Source of the DNA: Hormiphora californensis
Taxonomy: Eukaryota > Ctenophora > Tentaculata > Cydippida > Pleurobrachiidae
Assembly: GCA_020137815.1 (NCBI GenBank)
Contig: CM035355.1
Span: 6,801,097 to 6,865,096 of the forward strand
Length of the DNA stretch: 64,000 nt
Direction of reading: 5' to 3'
The notes beneath the pieces are model-generated. The model was not told the DNA's origin. It saw only the letters and a program-made list of their open reading frames with translations, and did no database searches. A program made the translations under genes and the position numbers. Positions 1 through 11,995 of this stretch are shown here, in pieces (the first letter of the stretch is position 1; each line of letters opens with the position of its first letter).

Positions 1-869
1 TTCTAACCCTCCTTTACATTTGTGTGGGGCACGGTGACAGGACAAGGCAAACACTGGTTTATTTGCCGCACATTTTTATAGAATGAGGAGTACCTTTAGC
101 GCCATTTCCGTTTCATGATACTTTTTGAGACTCTCCTTTGATACGGGTTCAGTAAAGGCGGGCCAGGGGGAACTGTGTTTGTACTTTGAGGCGGATTTAA
201 ACAGTGGGTTGTCACACTTGCTACATACGTACATACCTGTTAGGACAATAGTGTTAGAGGGAGGGAGGGAGAGAGATGGGGAGTTATGAAGTCTAAATTT
301 AAGCGACTGTGACTGTAATGTAGCTGGGAGCTAAACTGGGGTAGATGAATGTATTTGGAAATCGGGGGCAAGAAGAAAGGGAACACTAACCATTATCAAA
401 GTGGTCCTTGTACTTTTCTCCCTTATCCCAGCCACAAAATGACATGATTGGTCGGGTACTACTGGCTGTTCCTCCCCTTGCTATCTGGCTAACGACTTGT
501 CTGAGCATCTACATACTGTTACAAATACGAGAATTATATTATTATTAGGTAACATTTGGGTTAACGAGTTGGCGAGGTAACATGTGAGTTAACAAGATGG
601 GGAGTGGGTATAACTGAGTGGAGTAAAACAACAATTCAAGGTAAACATAGCACAATAAGTTATAAGATAATAACTTACAACATCACACGGCTTGATATAC
701 ATATATCGCAATAAAATGTTCTCTGAAAAAAGATCTCTCGGAATCGGGCCGTAGGAAAGCAATGTACGGACGATTCAGTCATGACAAATAAAAGGGTATA
801 CACGTTAACCTCACACATACAAAACAAAAATAGCAAAATATATAAAGCGGACAACCTAACTCACACCTG
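1..869. other. No gene recognised
   Basis: I see no convincing coding exon, RNA gene or repeat family here. The stretch lies 3' of the minus-strand gene that ends at 870 and probably holds its 3' untranslated region and intergenic DNA. No clear AATAAA signal for that gene was found on the minus strand close to its stop. Confidence 0.4.
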
Positions 870-1793
870 TCATCGGGTCATATATAAACTATCATATAGC
901 GCCCTTTCCAACCTGAACAGAAGCTGTTCTGATTGGGGTTGACCAGGAGTAAAGGGATTCGATCTGATATACTCTGCAGCAGCTTCCGTAAACTGTTCCA
1001 TGTTTACTCTTTGGATGGGAATCGCAACTGGTCGTGCCCTTATTTGGTCTGGTTGTTCACCTGCCCTAATTTGGTCTGGTTGTTCAGGTGCCCTTATTTG
1101 GTCTGCTTGTTCACCAGCCCTTATTTGGTCTGCTTGTTCACGGGGTACATTTACCACACGAGCGATTGGAAGTTGCCTTCCCATCATTGGGAACACACGG
1201 GGGATAAAATCTCTAACAGGTCTTGGAATGTCTCTGCCGATAGCTCTGGGGATTGCTCTATTAACCATGGGAATTTGTATTTGTATTACAGGTCTGGGAA
1301 TGTGCCTAACAGGTCTCGGAACGTGTCCAGGAGGTCTCGGATCGGGAATCTCTATCACTGGATCAGGATCAGGAATTTCTACCACTTCATCATCATCATC
1401 TTCCACTTCTTCTAAAAGGAAAACTGTTAGATTGCGAAAAAGAATATAAGATTAAGTGATTGTGGTAAAAAGGACAGGGAACAAAACGTACCGTTAACAA
1501 TAGGTCGATTATTCGTTACAACCACTGATGGTTGTCTTCGTAGACGGGTAGGAAGAGTGATCGAAGCCGTTCGCCTGTGACGATAAGTGGTTAGCTGTAT
1601 TATGGCGTTAATCATGATAATTATGATAGATAATCATAGAATGATAGAAAATAAGGCCATTACATCCATCATGGAATGATTGTCGTGTATTTTGTCCTTA
1701 CCGTACTGTCTGTCGCCTTGAAACCTGTAATGCAATGGTCCTCTTCGGACGCTTAGTAATGCTGATACAACATCTTCTTGGTCTTAACTCCAT
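870..1793 (-). CDS. Small three-exon gene for an unknown Pro/Arg-rich protein with a 9-residue repeat
   Basis: I read three minus-strand exons: 1793-1702 (ATG at 1793), 1574-1492 and 1411-870. The donors are GTAAGG and GTACGT, the acceptors end in CACAG and TTTTAG, and the phases (2, then 1) join without a stop to give 238 aa. The N-terminal 60 residues are basic (RRQ, RLRRQ motifs). An acidic run EEVEDDDDE follows. Then come Pro-rich repeats built on IPRPV/IPDP, and about four tandem 9-residue units of the form EQxDQIRAx coded by 27-bp repeats. The C-terminus (about 50 residues) is non-repetitive and ends SLYMTR. No signal peptide, membrane segment or known domain is visible, so I give no function. 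An extra upstream exon is possible. The consistent phasing across both introns is the main reason to call it real. Confidence 0.6.
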
Positions 1794-2534
1794 CTAATAA
1801 TGATATTATACTTTCTTAGAGCTAGAAAATTCTCTAACAGACCGAGAGACTAGTCTACGAAAGTTCACTGATTTCAGATTTTGATTTTTGAACAAAATTT
1901 TGAAAAACTAAAAATAACTCGGGTGCACCGCGACGAAAAATTACTGTGTTATGAAACCCGATAGTTGATTTATCAGTCGTTTGAAGATTTTGCGCGCTCA
2001 TGATAACTGCTAGCTGGGGGATTTAACACCCTGCTGGCGATTTATCAGGCCAGTGTCCTTTTTCACGCGTTTCTCTTCATTTGAATAACATGCGTGTAAA
2101 ATTCTAAGTATTGAAAATGTGTGTAAACACACAGTTCTGTCAACAAAAGAAAGGGGAAACATGTCTGCAACACGTTTCAATGTTATCTCTCTCATAAGGA
2201 GTGAAAAGAATCACATTCCTATCTCTTCTCTCTCTCATTGTCTCTTTTACTGTTCATTACCTCTGACAGTGTGTATTGCCCCTAATCTTTCTCTCTCTTT
2301 CTCAAACATGTTAGGAACAGTAGACACTAAGTCTACACACATTTTCAGGGTATCTGTTGACTATTTACCAGCAGTTCTAGTGTGTTTCACCTTGTGTTGT
2401 GTCTCTTATTTGTGTGTAATTACTATCGGGTTTCATAAAATATGAACGTTTGTTAGCCTATCGCGTTATAGGTTTAAATCACCTCCCCCTCACCCTCGGC
2501 TGGCGCCTCGGGATCGGAGTCGGGATTTAAACCA
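1794..2534. other. Intergenic, no gene recognised
   Basis: No exon with plausible splice sites was found. The only notable content is AT-rich sequence and a pyrimidine-rich stretch near 2190-2310. Confidence 0.4.
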
Positions 2535-2603
2535 GTTTAATCGCCCTGCCGGGCGATTAAACTCCAGTTGGCTGTCCCCAGCTCGCGCTGGGAACAGCCA
2601 ACT
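2535..2603. repeat. Two adjacent perfect or near-perfect hairpins
   Basis: The first hairpin has a 12-bp perfect stem (2535-2546 with 2551-2562) around the loop TGCC. The second (2566-2603) pairs AGTTGGCTGT with its complement, with a CCCAGC/GCTGGG inner stem. They abut each other and lie directly upstream of two foldback elements. Confidence 0.7.
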
Positions 2604-2619
2604 TCATAACGCGCCAGTC

Positions 2620-2843
2620 TAAAGTCGGATTTTTTGAAACTGTCACCCCCCTGAAATAACAAATTTGTCATATCTCCGGTTCCTGATAAGATAGAGACTT
2701 GAAATTTGGAGGTTCGGAAGAACTTAGCAAGATCTTTATAACCTCCAACTTTCAAGTCTCTATCTCATCAGGAACCGGACTTATGGTCATTTAAAGAAAT
2801 TTGAAAACTCAGGGGGGTGACAGTTTCAAAAAATCCGACTTTA
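2620..2843. repeat. Foldback element, about 224 bp
   Basis: The outer ends are complementary (AAAGTCGGATTTTTTG at the left, its complement at the right), as are the inner segments around TCCGGTTCCTGAT and the pyrimidine-rich CACCCCCCTGA. The core AAGATAGAGAC segment recurs near 50040 beside a similar inverted copy at 50120, which suggests a dispersed non-autonomous family. Confidence 0.75.
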
Positions 2844-2998
2844 AAGTCCATTTTTTTTTCAACTGTTCACCCCCCAAAGTCGTGCGCGGAATTGTTTTGC
2901 GCGTTTATCACATGTTAACGTGTAGCGCGCACCACGTAAATTAAAATATCGCACGCACACGAGTTGAAGGGTGAACAGTTGAATAAAAATGGACTTTA
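2842..2998. repeat. Foldback MITE-like element (family copy 1)
   Basis: The terminal inverted repeats TAAAGTCCATTTTT and AAAAATGGACTTTA flank CAACTGTTCACCCC and its complement. The interior is rich in GCGCGCAC/ACGTTAAC. It overlaps the right end of the preceding foldback at TTTAAAG. A diverged copy with the same termini is at 45790-45955. Confidence 0.75.
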
Positions 2999-4002
2999 AA
3001 CGTTTACAAACGTTCATACTTCATTTAACTGCATCCGCGCCGCGCATGAAAACGCGCATCAAAGATCTGCGTTGAAAGACCACATTTTTGGCGTGCTCCA
3101 GCAAGGTCTATCGCAATATTATGCGGATACCGATGATTCAATTAATTGGTCTGTTTCCTAGAATTATATTCAAAATCAAACTCTTTAGCTTGTTAATAGA
3201 ATAAGTCAAAGGAGAGAACAATGAAATTTTCAAATATGTAAGGAATATGATCACTTTCAGGTATTATTTATCATCGTGTTTATAGTGAGACCGATAAGGA
3301 ATTCCCAAATATCTTTAGGAAATAGGGACATATTTAATGACATGATGCTCTTTCAGTTTCTCAACAACAGTAAACTAATAAATCTGGAAGGATTTAAAAA
3401 ACAAAACCTCCGTCTATTCGAATCTATAGCATAATCCAACCTTTGAAATGATCACTCTTAAAATAGTTCTCATTTTCAAATTTATTAAGCTTTATTAAAA
3501 CAAAAATAACTTAAAAGAATTGGGCCCCTGGGCTCATTACTATGCAGTATACCTCACGCACTGCAATAACTCACACACACGGCACACTCACATTTTGTTA
3601 TTTACAAAACAAGACAACACAATTTAAAAAACTCTCTCGCTACTTTTTGTCCCTCAATGTCCTGAGGAGAGAGATGATCCCCATCACTAAGACAGTGTCA
3701 ATATTTAGTGTCTCTCTATCAGTTTAGTGGTCCACAGAGGTCCACGTTTTAATGGGGAAGGTAATGTTACTGGACCGCTCGTTGGCCGTTACTGTATGCC
3801 AGGGCGTTACGTGGACTCTGAGAAAGGATGGGTTGGTTTAATGTCAAATTGTCACAGGATATAGAGTTCGTCAATTGTTACAAGTCCCTTTTATTTGGAG
3901 GTCATATGACGTCAGATGAGTTATCTACTGTGTATTAACTCTTCCAACTCCTGGTGCAATTCACAAACTAGAATAGTTTGAAAAACCACACGATGATGAC
4001 TC
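2999..4002. other. 3' flank of the PIK3R5-like gene; no other gene seen
   Basis: A minus-strand AATAAA signal (TTTATT at 3890-3895) lies about 110 nt beyond the stop codon of the PIK3R5-like gene and is its likely polyadenylation signal. The rest is AT-rich without a supported exon. Confidence 0.5.
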
Positions 4003-7000
4003 TTACTTTTTGATGCTGGTATATTTGTAGTGATCGATAACAACGTCGAATGTGCTATCAGATTCAACGTGCATTCCTCCGATTGTGTAATCGTGAATCT
4101 CCTCCGAGGGCAGGAACTCTAAACCCTGTGTTAGATTTAACATGTTAGAGGTGAGGAACTCGAATGTTAGATGTTAGAGGTGAGGACTGGATTATGGATA
4201 TTTCAAAACTCAAATCATATCCGTCCGACCTAAATGCATCACAACCCTATCTTGTTTCTGCTAAGTTATTGTAATGACATCATACCTTGTTTTTACTCTT
4301 GCTGATAGCTCCAATAACAGTCAGATTGAGTGTCTCACATTGCGGGTCAGGTGGCTTGGTAGTCAGGTCAGGTCGGGGCACATTTGTTGCCACTATGGAC
4401 CAGTAGGTTCCGCCTGGCAGACTCTTGTGGACCACATTGCCTCCTCCAGAGACCTGCATAGTGAGAGAGTTTTAGAAGGGGAAACAAATTTATATTGTCT
4501 GGAGGCCGGAGTTCATAAGTCGACAATGTGTAGCATAAGGTATGAAGATGGAATAAATCTCGATGACGTCATTGCTTCAATTCACAGTGAGTCAAGATTC
4601 TTACCATATCGAAGCTGAGGTAAAGGTCCGGGGGTCGGAATGCTAAGTCAGCAGAGGACAACTTCAGATCCTTTGTTTTCAGTGATTTCCTCCTTTCTGA
4701 AACAAATGAAGAGAAAATTAGAACTGAACTGTGAATGGCATATTGTGTTGAATTGTTCATACTTTCTTTTTATTCTAAAAAAGTCTTCCGTGCGGAGCAC
4801 GGAAACAGTGTCAAGCGACTCAACGATTGTGAGGGTCAACGTGATGATGGTGATTTCAAGCAAATCAAACTACACTATCTGAACTTACTCTTGTTTTTCT
4901 GGGCCAGTATGGCAGGTAGATCATGGACAGATGCGGGGAATCCCACCTCTAGCCATTGCGTCATTGTTAGGGCTGTGTAGTTTACATCATTCTTCCATAA
5001 CTCCACCCGGTATACTGTGAGGAGAAACGGGTTGTTATATTAATAGCAACACTGTGAAGAGAGAAAGGGTTGTTATAGCAACCAGAGAGATTGGGTTGTT
5101 ATAGCAACACTGTGAAGATAGGGTTGTTATAGCAACACTGTGAGGAGAAAGGGTTGTTATAGCAACACTGTGAGGAGAAAGGGTTGTTATAGCAACACTG
5201 TGAGGAGAAAAGGGTTGTTATAGCAACAAGACAAAAAGTAGGGTTGTTGTACATAGTAGGGTTTTGGGTTTTCCAGCAATCATGCATCGCCTGAACTCTT
5301 ATTGGATTCGTCCCTGCTAGACAGATTTTTTGCATTATATTGTTGAGACCAACTCATTGTCATATATGAATGATGAAAGTTTACATCTCCTGAGTACTGA
5401 TGCTGCAGAATTACAGTATGTGGCCCAAGTGAGACATTACATTGCATTAGGGAACTGGAAAGGCTTCTCCTGGACGCCATGTCACCACTTAGATAGATTT
5501 ACCTATCTCTTCTTCTCCCTGATCTCTCCTCCCTCAATGAAGGGTGAAATGAAGGGGCAGTGTAGTGTGACCTCTCAGCACTTCCATAGCATTGGCCGGA
5601 TAGTCTCAACACGGATATGATCTACTAGATCAGTGTAACGATAGTGTGATTAGTAGGGTTTCGTTCACACAACGTGAAGTCTCGATATCAGAAGTGTACC
5701 ACACAGACCACACACACACACAATAAAGCCATAAACACTGCAGACTTCAGGGGTGGTAGCCAGTCGGCGAAAATGGTACGTATCATGAACCGACCGAATC
5801 AGGAAATACTGGTCCCTGATTGGCTGATAACCAGAACCAGTCACGTGACCTAAATAACGAGTTCTTATTGGTTGTGTACTTGGTTCGGTCGGTTCCTGAT
5901 ACGTATATGCACAAGTGTATCAGTACATTGAGTCAAATTCTAAAATAATAAAACATATCATGTTGCCGTGATAAAATTTCAAAAGACATACCTGATAGGT
6001 GATAGTCAGTTTGAGCGTGAAGCATGTAACTACTCAGACTAGCCCGTAATATACTCGCTGGATCTCGACTTGTCTTCTCAAACTCCTGGTGAAGGGATTA
6101 CAGGTTAGAGGAGAGTCATTACACTACAGCTGTCAGTAACGGTAATAATCGATCCAGTAATTTACTGGACTATAACTACCCACTAAGGGTACACTTGGGT
6201 AAATTATAGGAACTCCACCGATTAGGGAATTATTGGTTGCTATGGTAACTTCACACATACCTGTATGTCAGGACAAGGTTTAACTGACGGCAGTATCCTC
6301 AGTACAGTGTGGACTGGGTAGAACAACCTCTGAGCGTATATTGGATCCATATGACACAGATAATCCGATAAGTTGTACTCCGATTTGATATAAATCTTAT
6401 ACTGGCTAATCTCAATGTTTTTATGTGGAACTGTGTGTGTTCGGAGGGGCACGTAGAAAAATTCAAAGTCCAATTTTCCGCATTTTTTCGTTGACTGTGA
6501 CAACATTTCGCTATATGACGTTGCCATGGCTGCCACAGTTCTGTCCGATCCAACGAGAGCAATTTTCACCGTGTCATGTGGTTTACCACACCGTAAACAC
6601 AGTTTAGCTGACAGAGTCTCAGGGTTAAATGAGTCCTTATTAGCGGTGACCCAGTTACAAATGAGCTGGGAAACAGAGAGTCCGTCGCTAGGGAGACGAG
6701 ATGCGGAGTGATGGTGATCAGGGTCCCAGTTAGAACGCTGTTTAGCTGTGTGAGAGTAGAGGGAGGATTTTGAGGAACAGAGGGAGGATCGGGACTGGTA
6801 GAGGGACTGGGGTCGACTTGCTTGGCTGCTCGCTTGGCTACCCTGGGGGATGGAGGAAAGGGTGTTAAAATGGATCAGGATCCATTGGGAGGGGGGACCC
6901 CTATTGGGAAATCAGTATTCAGTAATCTGGGTCACAAAAGACTGCCCTCCGAACCGTGCATGTAGTATGACTAAGTCATGATAACTGTGGCAAGTGTAAT

Positions 7001-10000
7001 TTGGGTAATATATGGGTCACAAGTGAATCCCTTACTTTTCGGGAGATAGGCTCTTCAAGCTCAGAAATTGAACGAGGTGACAGAACGGGTGTGTCTTCTC
7101 GTTCAGAGTAGGCATCCAAATCAAGCTCCAATCCGCTACCAAAACCAGTATCCTGTGAACAAAAAGTAGTTTATTAGTTCCCATTAAATTTTAAAAAGGG
7201 TTTTTTGACGTGCTTCAACCATCTTCTCATTCCAATTCAGATTCAACCCAAAACCTAATAATAATATTATTCATATCCCTATCCATTATCTAATTAGCCC
7301 TAATTACCTCACTCTCAGCACTGTCCCTATTACTCTTGAACTTCATCAGATTAGTAGACAGCGTATCTTCATTAATCGTTTCATCTAGATCTGGTTCTGG
7401 CTCCAAAAACTCCTGAAGCAGGGGGACACTGTCAGCAAATTGGAAAATTTCTGCTTTTATGGAAACGATGATTTTGTAAAACTACAATCAATCAACTTCC
7501 ATGTATGGCAACAAAAACTAGGTCATATTATACCTGGAACCCGTCTAGAAGATTACTAATTTGGATTGAGATGGAGTCAGGGGTTAGTTCACTTTGTTTA
7601 GTTTCACTCTCAGCGATACTGCTACATTTATCACTCTGTTGATCGCTCACACTCTCACTCCGGCTACATCGACCGTTGGAGTAGGAGGAGGCTATACTCT
7701 GAACCTGATACACGAAGGATTGTTGGTTAATATATGGGAATTTGATTTGGGAACTTTTTCAGGGTCACACGCACAACACGAATTAATAAGTGGATATATA
7801 TATATGTCATGGATACTAAATCCGACCACATCCCAAACACCATGACCAAACTCCTAGACCTACCTCGAAAGATAGCATACTGCCAGCAGTGTCATTACAC
7901 GCCAGGTAGGGTCTGTTTTGTCTACTCTTATGGATCACTTTGTCTCTGACACTGTATATAATATTCTCCAGAGCACGGCTGGCATGGACTGGTATGCTAC
8001 TGTCAAACGCCAGGAACTGCATGTAGGATGTAGGAGCTTGGTACAGGTCTGAAGAAAGGAGAGGAGGGGTTAGGGAAGTGTTTCACTCTCAGAGAATTAT
8101 ATTCATAGTGCTTTGCAGTTCACATGTAGACAGCTGGTATTCAAAATCCCGGTTTTTAAACAAATATATTTTACTTGATTCAAAGAAATCTTTATAGCGG
8201 GGTGTAGCTGAAATGAAAAGCACATGTTCCAGTAAAATCATCACATCTTTCACAGCATAAGTCAAGACAAGTATTTTAAGTACACAGACAGTAGGGTAGT
8301 GGATTCACAACCAAATCATTCATTTTAACAGCATTCAATAGTATTGATATTTTACATGCGAGATATGATATTCAAATTACCTTTGGTAACAGGCGCCTCG
8401 CTGATAATGTGGTGAAATACCCCAAAGAGTGTCTCCTCTAGGGCTCGTTTAGCCTCATTTGAATCAGATATCCTGCTATACTGCTGCTGGATGTCGTATA
8501 CCAGGCACGATACCATCATCAGATCATCGAAATTCAGACCCTGTAGGGAGATGTGGGTTCATTTCAGTCCCTTGACATAAACGGAACCGTGTCATAGTTT
8601 TTAGCGACCATAAAGGCCCACCCATGCAACGTCCATAATAGAGTGGTAATCAATCAATTATTATCAGTGCTTATAATTACCTGGAGGGCCTGTTTTAGGT
8701 AGGCGATCTTGTGCTGTCCAAGAGAAACACAACTGTGAACTAGAAACGCTCGTAACACCTGGAATTGGGATGCAGATGTTAGAACATGGGATTGGTCTGG
8801 CTACAATTAGATCCATGTAAATTGTAAACGGAGCATCAAATGGTGCTCCTGCCTTCAAGCTGAAACTTTAACGGTAGCAACTATTGAGATTCATTGAACC
8901 TCTCGAGTCCTACAAATATTACCCTCACCTGTTCTTGGTTCACAGGAGCTGCTAATTGAACCAGTTCGTGAAACTGGCAGCTGTTATCAACTGAAGTATC
9001 CAGAGTGTAGTAATTGTGCTCGTTCCTGCAATGAGAGAAGGGGTTAATTCGTCCCTCAATGCAAATGTGAGATATTAAGATGATAAGAAAAGATACGACA
9101 GAACAAATGAGAGTACTTTTAGTAAAAAGAAGTTTGATATACGTAAACAAAAGTGATACGAGTTCTATCAGATCTTACCGTTTGAGTGAGAGATGGTTGC
9201 TAGCTAGTAGGTGCTCTCTAAATGAACACCCCGGTACCCGCATCTCTACAAACAGTAGATCCAACAGGTGCAGGGCTATCTGGCTGACAGGTTTGGACCA
9301 CAGCAGAAAACCTGGGAGATGAAGGGAGTTGAGTTTGGTTGGTGAAATAGCAGTTTGAATAATTAAAACTAGAGAGAGCGTCTCCTTGAAAATTTATTTT
9401 ATCTCCCACTCGTCCTTGATCATGTTTGTTTTGTACAAAGGGTTGATGCAAGATCATGTTATAATCTATCAGCCTCAACCCCTCTCTCCAACCAACACTC
9501 GTCCTACCTATGATGGTGTTGTAAGCAGTAGACAACAGGGACTCAGGAACGTGTGGAACCAAAGCAAGGGCATCTGTAAAGATACTAAGAAGAGAGGATA
9601 CGACAGTGTGATCCTCTACTCTGGAGAGCTGTTGAACGATAAAGATGAGGGCTGCTACCCCGTCTTCTTGTGAAGTTGACATCCGGTGGCAAAGGTACGG
9701 GTAGTGGAGTGACTCGCACGCTGGGGAGAGAGGAGGTTAGCCTGGTTGGGCCAGGAAGGGAGGTTAGGAAGGGAGGTTAGGAGGGGAGGTTAGGAGGGGA
9801 GGTTAAGGAGGTATGGTTTGAAGGTACCTGCATTAGTGTTGATATTAAAGGGTGGCGGAGGTTTCCCAACGTTTCCAAAATCACAATTCCTGCAGCACCA
9901 TCCAACTAGATTCCGGACATCAAGGAACTTGTGTGTGTCACGTAGTCCATTGACTGTGCTCATAGCACGAAGCACCTGTGAAGGAGGAGGGGGTGTTATG

Positions 10001-10727
10001 TTAATTTGAAGATGCTGGGAGAAGTTGAGGTGAGATGGTTATTATTGTTGGTGATGTTTGGATTAGAACTGGGTGGTAACTGAACTGGGAGTAGTTTAGG
10101 TGAGAACTGAATGATGCGATGGTAGTTATGTGACGCTGATTCAGAAAAGGTCTGTGCCTCATTTGGACCATTGGACTATAATACATGTAGTAATCGCTGT
10201 TATAGAGGTTTGGATGAGAGGTTGGTAATTGCTGGCACCTGAATAATGCTGCTTTACAATTTACAGGCGGTTACATGACCCCACACATAAAATGAGACAA
10301 ATGTGTGTGTGATTAGCCCGCTGTAAAATTAGAGATTTGTGACATTGAGAGAGGGTATTATGCAAATGAGGGGGACGGACCCATCAATTTAGCTGATTGA
10401 GTCCGAGGGAATTATGCTGAGTAGGCGGGTCATGAAAAATTTCAAACTCTATATTCAACCTACACGCCTTCGGCCTTACTCTCTGACTAGAGAAGAGAAA
10501 ACTATAAACTCTCCCCTCTCCTTCGGCAAGGAGTTATCTCTACTAGAACCCCAGTATGATTACATATGAACCGGGCCCCTATGAACCCAGTTTAAGATCC
10601 CATCATAGGATTCCCCAGGACTTACATCTTCCTCTCCCAGGTCACAGTAATCAGGATGATTGTAGAGGGACGTGGATGAGACAGACCTATCCTGTCTGCC
10701 CATCATTATAGGTAAATAGTGCACCAT
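4003..10727 (-). CDS. PIK3R5: PIK3R5/PIK3R6-like regulatory subunit of class IB phosphoinositide 3-kinase (p101/p84 type)
   Basis: In mammals p101/p84 binds p110-gamma and couples it to Gbeta-gamma at the plasma membrane to make PIP3. I join 17 minus-strand exons: 10727-10626, 9975-9828, 9720-9508, 9311-9179, 9025-8929, 8758-8681, 8540-8381, 8048-7864, 7704-7534, 7412-7308, 7152-7036, 6842-6261, 6085-5992, 5014-4889, 4696-4605, 4453-4286 and 4125-4003. All are GT-AG and phase-consistent, giving 897 aa (human p101 is about 880). The match is clearest near residues 597-635, where IALVGSDRT and FEFFYVPLR parallel human VVFGSDR and LQFFYVPVK. It continues with NLSDYLCHMDP, then VYRVELW, TLNLTVIG, SKSKNKG and a C-terminal beta-rich end. 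Residues about 400-500 form a Ser/acidic linker like that of p101. The N-terminal half should be the helical p110-binding part. The start is the first ATG with a good context (ACCATGG); an upstream non-coding or coding exon cannot be excluded. I cannot decide between p101 and p84. Confidence 0.9.
4738..4828. repeat. Dispersed repeat shared with 30316-30388
   Basis: The segment GAATTGTTCATACTTTCT followed by TTTTATTCTAAAAA and the later GAGCACG, ACAGTGTCA and GCGACTCAA motifs occur in the same order at 30316-30388, next to the right end of the composite LINE element. This copy lies in an intron of the PIK3R5-like gene. Confidence 0.7.
5015..5232. repeat. Intronic minisatellite carrying copies of the exon-14 splice acceptor
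   Basis: On the minus strand the unit is about 30 bp and reads CCCTTTCTCCTCACAG followed by TGTTGCTATAACAA. Three copies at about 5135-5215 are near-exact, with degenerate copies near 5045 and 5109. The last unit provides the real acceptor (CTCCTCACAG) of exon 14 at 5014. The array fills about 220 bp of the 977-bp intron. Confidence 0.8.
5778..5904. repeat. MITE-like element with ACGTATCA/GAACCGACCGAA inverted termini
   Basis: The 127-bp element starts ACGTATCATGAACCGACCGA and ends with the complement. It holds a CACGTGACCT motif between two ATTGG (CCAAT-box) motifs. A close copy lies at 39346-39462 in front of paralogue C, and a diverged relative of its core is near 17126-17160. Confidence 0.8.
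9721..9827. repeat. 107-bp intron made mostly of CTAACCTCC repeats
   Basis: On the minus strand this intron of the PIK3R5-like gene contains about five copies of CTAACCTCC(C/T)(C/T)TC before the acceptor CCCCAG. Each copy looks like a branch point (CTAAC) followed by a pyrimidine tract. Confidence 0.75.
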
Positions 10728-11049
10728 GGTAGTCCTATAATCCTAGTGAGCTATATAGCTATTGGTACAGAGGGGATAGGAACCATTAGTTACTGGACAA
10801 GTCTGAATATCTAAACGAGAAGTGCAACAAAAATAAGACTACTTTTTTAATAATTAAGGAATATATCCCGCTAAAAATTTAGTAAAAGTAATTTTATGAG
10901 ATGTCAAAGAGAGAAAAAGGGACAAAATACACAAACTACACACTCAGCTGTTTCACGTGATTTTAGACCGGTATAGTAGGTGCATTACAACATCTAGGGC
11001 TACACGGGGGTGTTACATAATTAACCGAAACCGGGCTGTAGAAACAGGT

Positions 11050-11110
<61 letters not shown>

Positions 11111-11995
11111 GGAAGAGAGACTGAAAAGCTGTCTACACTGCAAGCACCCCGTGAGAGTGGAGAAACAGAATAAAATGACTGAAGAAGACCTAAGAGTGGG
11201 AAAATTGCAGATTCCTTTTGAAAAGAGGAAACGGAAGGGAATTTCTAGTGAATATATATTCTGCTGCGCCCTATGACATGGGATTACTGCAGCAATATAA
11301 AAATCAGGAAGTAGTAGGAGAAAGAATCAAAGTGAATTCTAATTTAGGAGATTAATGAAGAGAGAGGGAGGGAATGAGAGAGATAGAGAGAATGAGGGAG
11401 AGAACCAGGGATTCGTACTGGCTTAATGAAATGTGCAAGGGTCGTTAGTTTCCTGCTTTACTAGTAAGATGATTCTCGAAAACACACATAATGTAGCAAA
11501 TCGGCACTTTACTTAGAACAACACACTGCCAATCAACTTAGATCTAAAAACAGGAGTTCTAAATCGCAATTTGGATACGAAGAAACAACAAGATACCGAT
11601 ATATGGAGTTAAAAAGAGATAGAGAGAGCAACCTCATTTCTCTCAATCGATTGACCACTAAAACACGACAAGTGCCCTCGATAGATCTGAGTAGTGCTCA
11701 TTATGGGAGGGCTGATTGACGTGAATTGACCTAATTAGTTGTCTAGCACACATTTAGTAGGGTAATAAGGCCATAGAAACATTCTAACTATCTCTCTCCT
11801 CTCTCTCTGTCCTCTCCCTCCCCTTCTATCGATCTATCTCTCTTCCACTTTCTCTGTTTGCTACTCACAAACTCCTCCCTAATCGGACTCTTTCTCACGT
11901 CATCCACAAAGCGATAACCGATCCATTTAACCATGGCAATTACTTACAGTGCACATGGGATTAAAATGATAGAGAGAATGATAAACCCAAATAAT
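10728..11995. other. 5' flank of the PIK3R5-like gene with a (GA)n tract
   Basis: No exon is supported. A (GA)n microsatellite occupies about 11059-11100, and further GA-rich sequence lies at 11355-11405. The promoter of the PIK3R5-like gene should lie at the left end of this stretch, but I see no clear TATA or initiator element. Confidence 0.45.

Noticed and set aside
1000-1449. 149-codon plus-strand open frame
   Set aside because: It is antisense to the repeat region of the minus-strand small gene; the minus-strand reading has consistent splice phases.
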